Source of the DNA: Sceloporus undulatus
Taxonomy: Eukaryota > Chordata > Lepidosauria > Squamata > Phrynosomatidae
Assembly (NCBI RefSeq): GCF_019175285.1
Contig: NC_056528.1
Coordinates: forward strand, 16,771,447 to 16,835,446
DNA length: 64,000 bases
Reading direction: 5' to 3'
Shown here in pieces: positions 63,559 to 64,000 of this stretch. A program made the position numbers and the translations under genes. The notes under the pieces were generated by a model that saw only the letters and a program-made list of their open reading frames with translations, had not been told where the DNA came from and made no database searches. Each line of letters begins with the position of its first letter. Position 1 is the first letter of the stretch.

Positions 63559-64000
63559 TCCATGTATTATAAAACAAGGAAAACAGGAGTCTGCTGTAGA
63601 GAATATCACACATCGCCCCAATGCTTCTCAACTCAGTTCAAGGTGTGGTCCATCAATTTAATGCTCATCCTACTGTTATCACTAGAAGACACTAAGTTTT
63701 GTTGTGTCTCCAAACCTCCAAGACCTATTTGACCAGAGATGAAACAAGAGCAGGACAAAGGAAGATAGATGTATCCACGTGTGTGATATAGGCAATGATC
63801 TGACCATTAAAGACAGCAGATTGTCCATCAAGCTATCAGGTCTCTGAGTTGCCGTATGTAGGATTGCCTTCTATTCTTGACTTCCAAAGGAATTTTGCTT
63901 CCATTCAATGCATGTCTTTCTCCATGACAAGCAATGGGAAACAACCCATCTCTTCGAAGAAACAGATAAAAATTATGCCCAGGGACAAGAATTATAAGCA
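63559..64000. other. interval without recognised features
   Basis: No gene or known repeat to the window edge. No LMX1B exon is seen. Confidence 0.5.

Noticed and set aside
1-64000. LTR retrotransposon or endogenous retrovirus
   Set aside because: No paired long terminal repeats, primer-binding site or retroviral protein motif was recognised.

Overview
The window is vertebrate nuclear DNA, most likely from a squamate reptile and probably an iguanian lizard. It holds one protein-coding gene, a BTB-zinc finger gene recognisable as ZBTB43, at its left edge on the minus strand. About 58 kb of repeat-rich DNA upstream of the gene contains no other convincing coding sequence. The squamate call rests on two long copies of a SINE that begins GGAGCCCTGGTGGC (Sauria type), many copies of a second tRNA-headed SINE, RTE/BovB LINE fragments, CR1 3' ends, a SPIN-type hAT element and abundant ATC, ATCT and AAT microsatellites. 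All names come from memory of these families; no search was run.

Layout. 1-754 is the 3' side of ZBTB43. 2146-755 is its complete 463-codon coding exon, preceded by a clear splice acceptor at 2160-2159. About 3.4 kb further upstream, a cluster of ETS sites (5687-5745), a short GC-rich stretch and a GTGAGT splice donor (5588) lie in the orientation expected for the gene's promoter and 5' untranslated exon. That exon carries a minimal start-stop uORF (ATGTGA). A 55-bp foldback lies on the intron side of this promoter (5076-5354) and a tandem hairpin repeat on the upstream side (5830-6222).

From 6.5 to 64 kb, old retroelements and small palindromic DNA transposons alternate with repeat-free blocks. 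The retroelements are tRNA SINEs, Sauria SINEs, 5S rRNA-derived SINEs, CR1, RTE/BovB, other LINE 3' ends and a Penelope-like fragment with a hammerhead-like fold. The DNA elements include TA-flanked pogo/mariner-type elements, hAT-type MITEs, a mariner transposase fragment and several families seen in two or more copies here. No LTR retrovirus or endogenous virus copy was recognised.

Several repeat-free blocks (about 13.4-13.8, 17.0, 30.9, 34.9-35.4, 43.3-43.6, 49.2-49.8 and 63.3 kb) have the look of conserved non-coding DNA. In mammals, as I recall, ZBTB43 lies just downstream of LMX1B. If that order holds, LMX1B is beyond the right edge and these blocks could be regulatory elements of either gene. 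That is inference; conservation could not be tested here. Two 10-base runs of N mark assembly gaps, each at or near a microsatellite.
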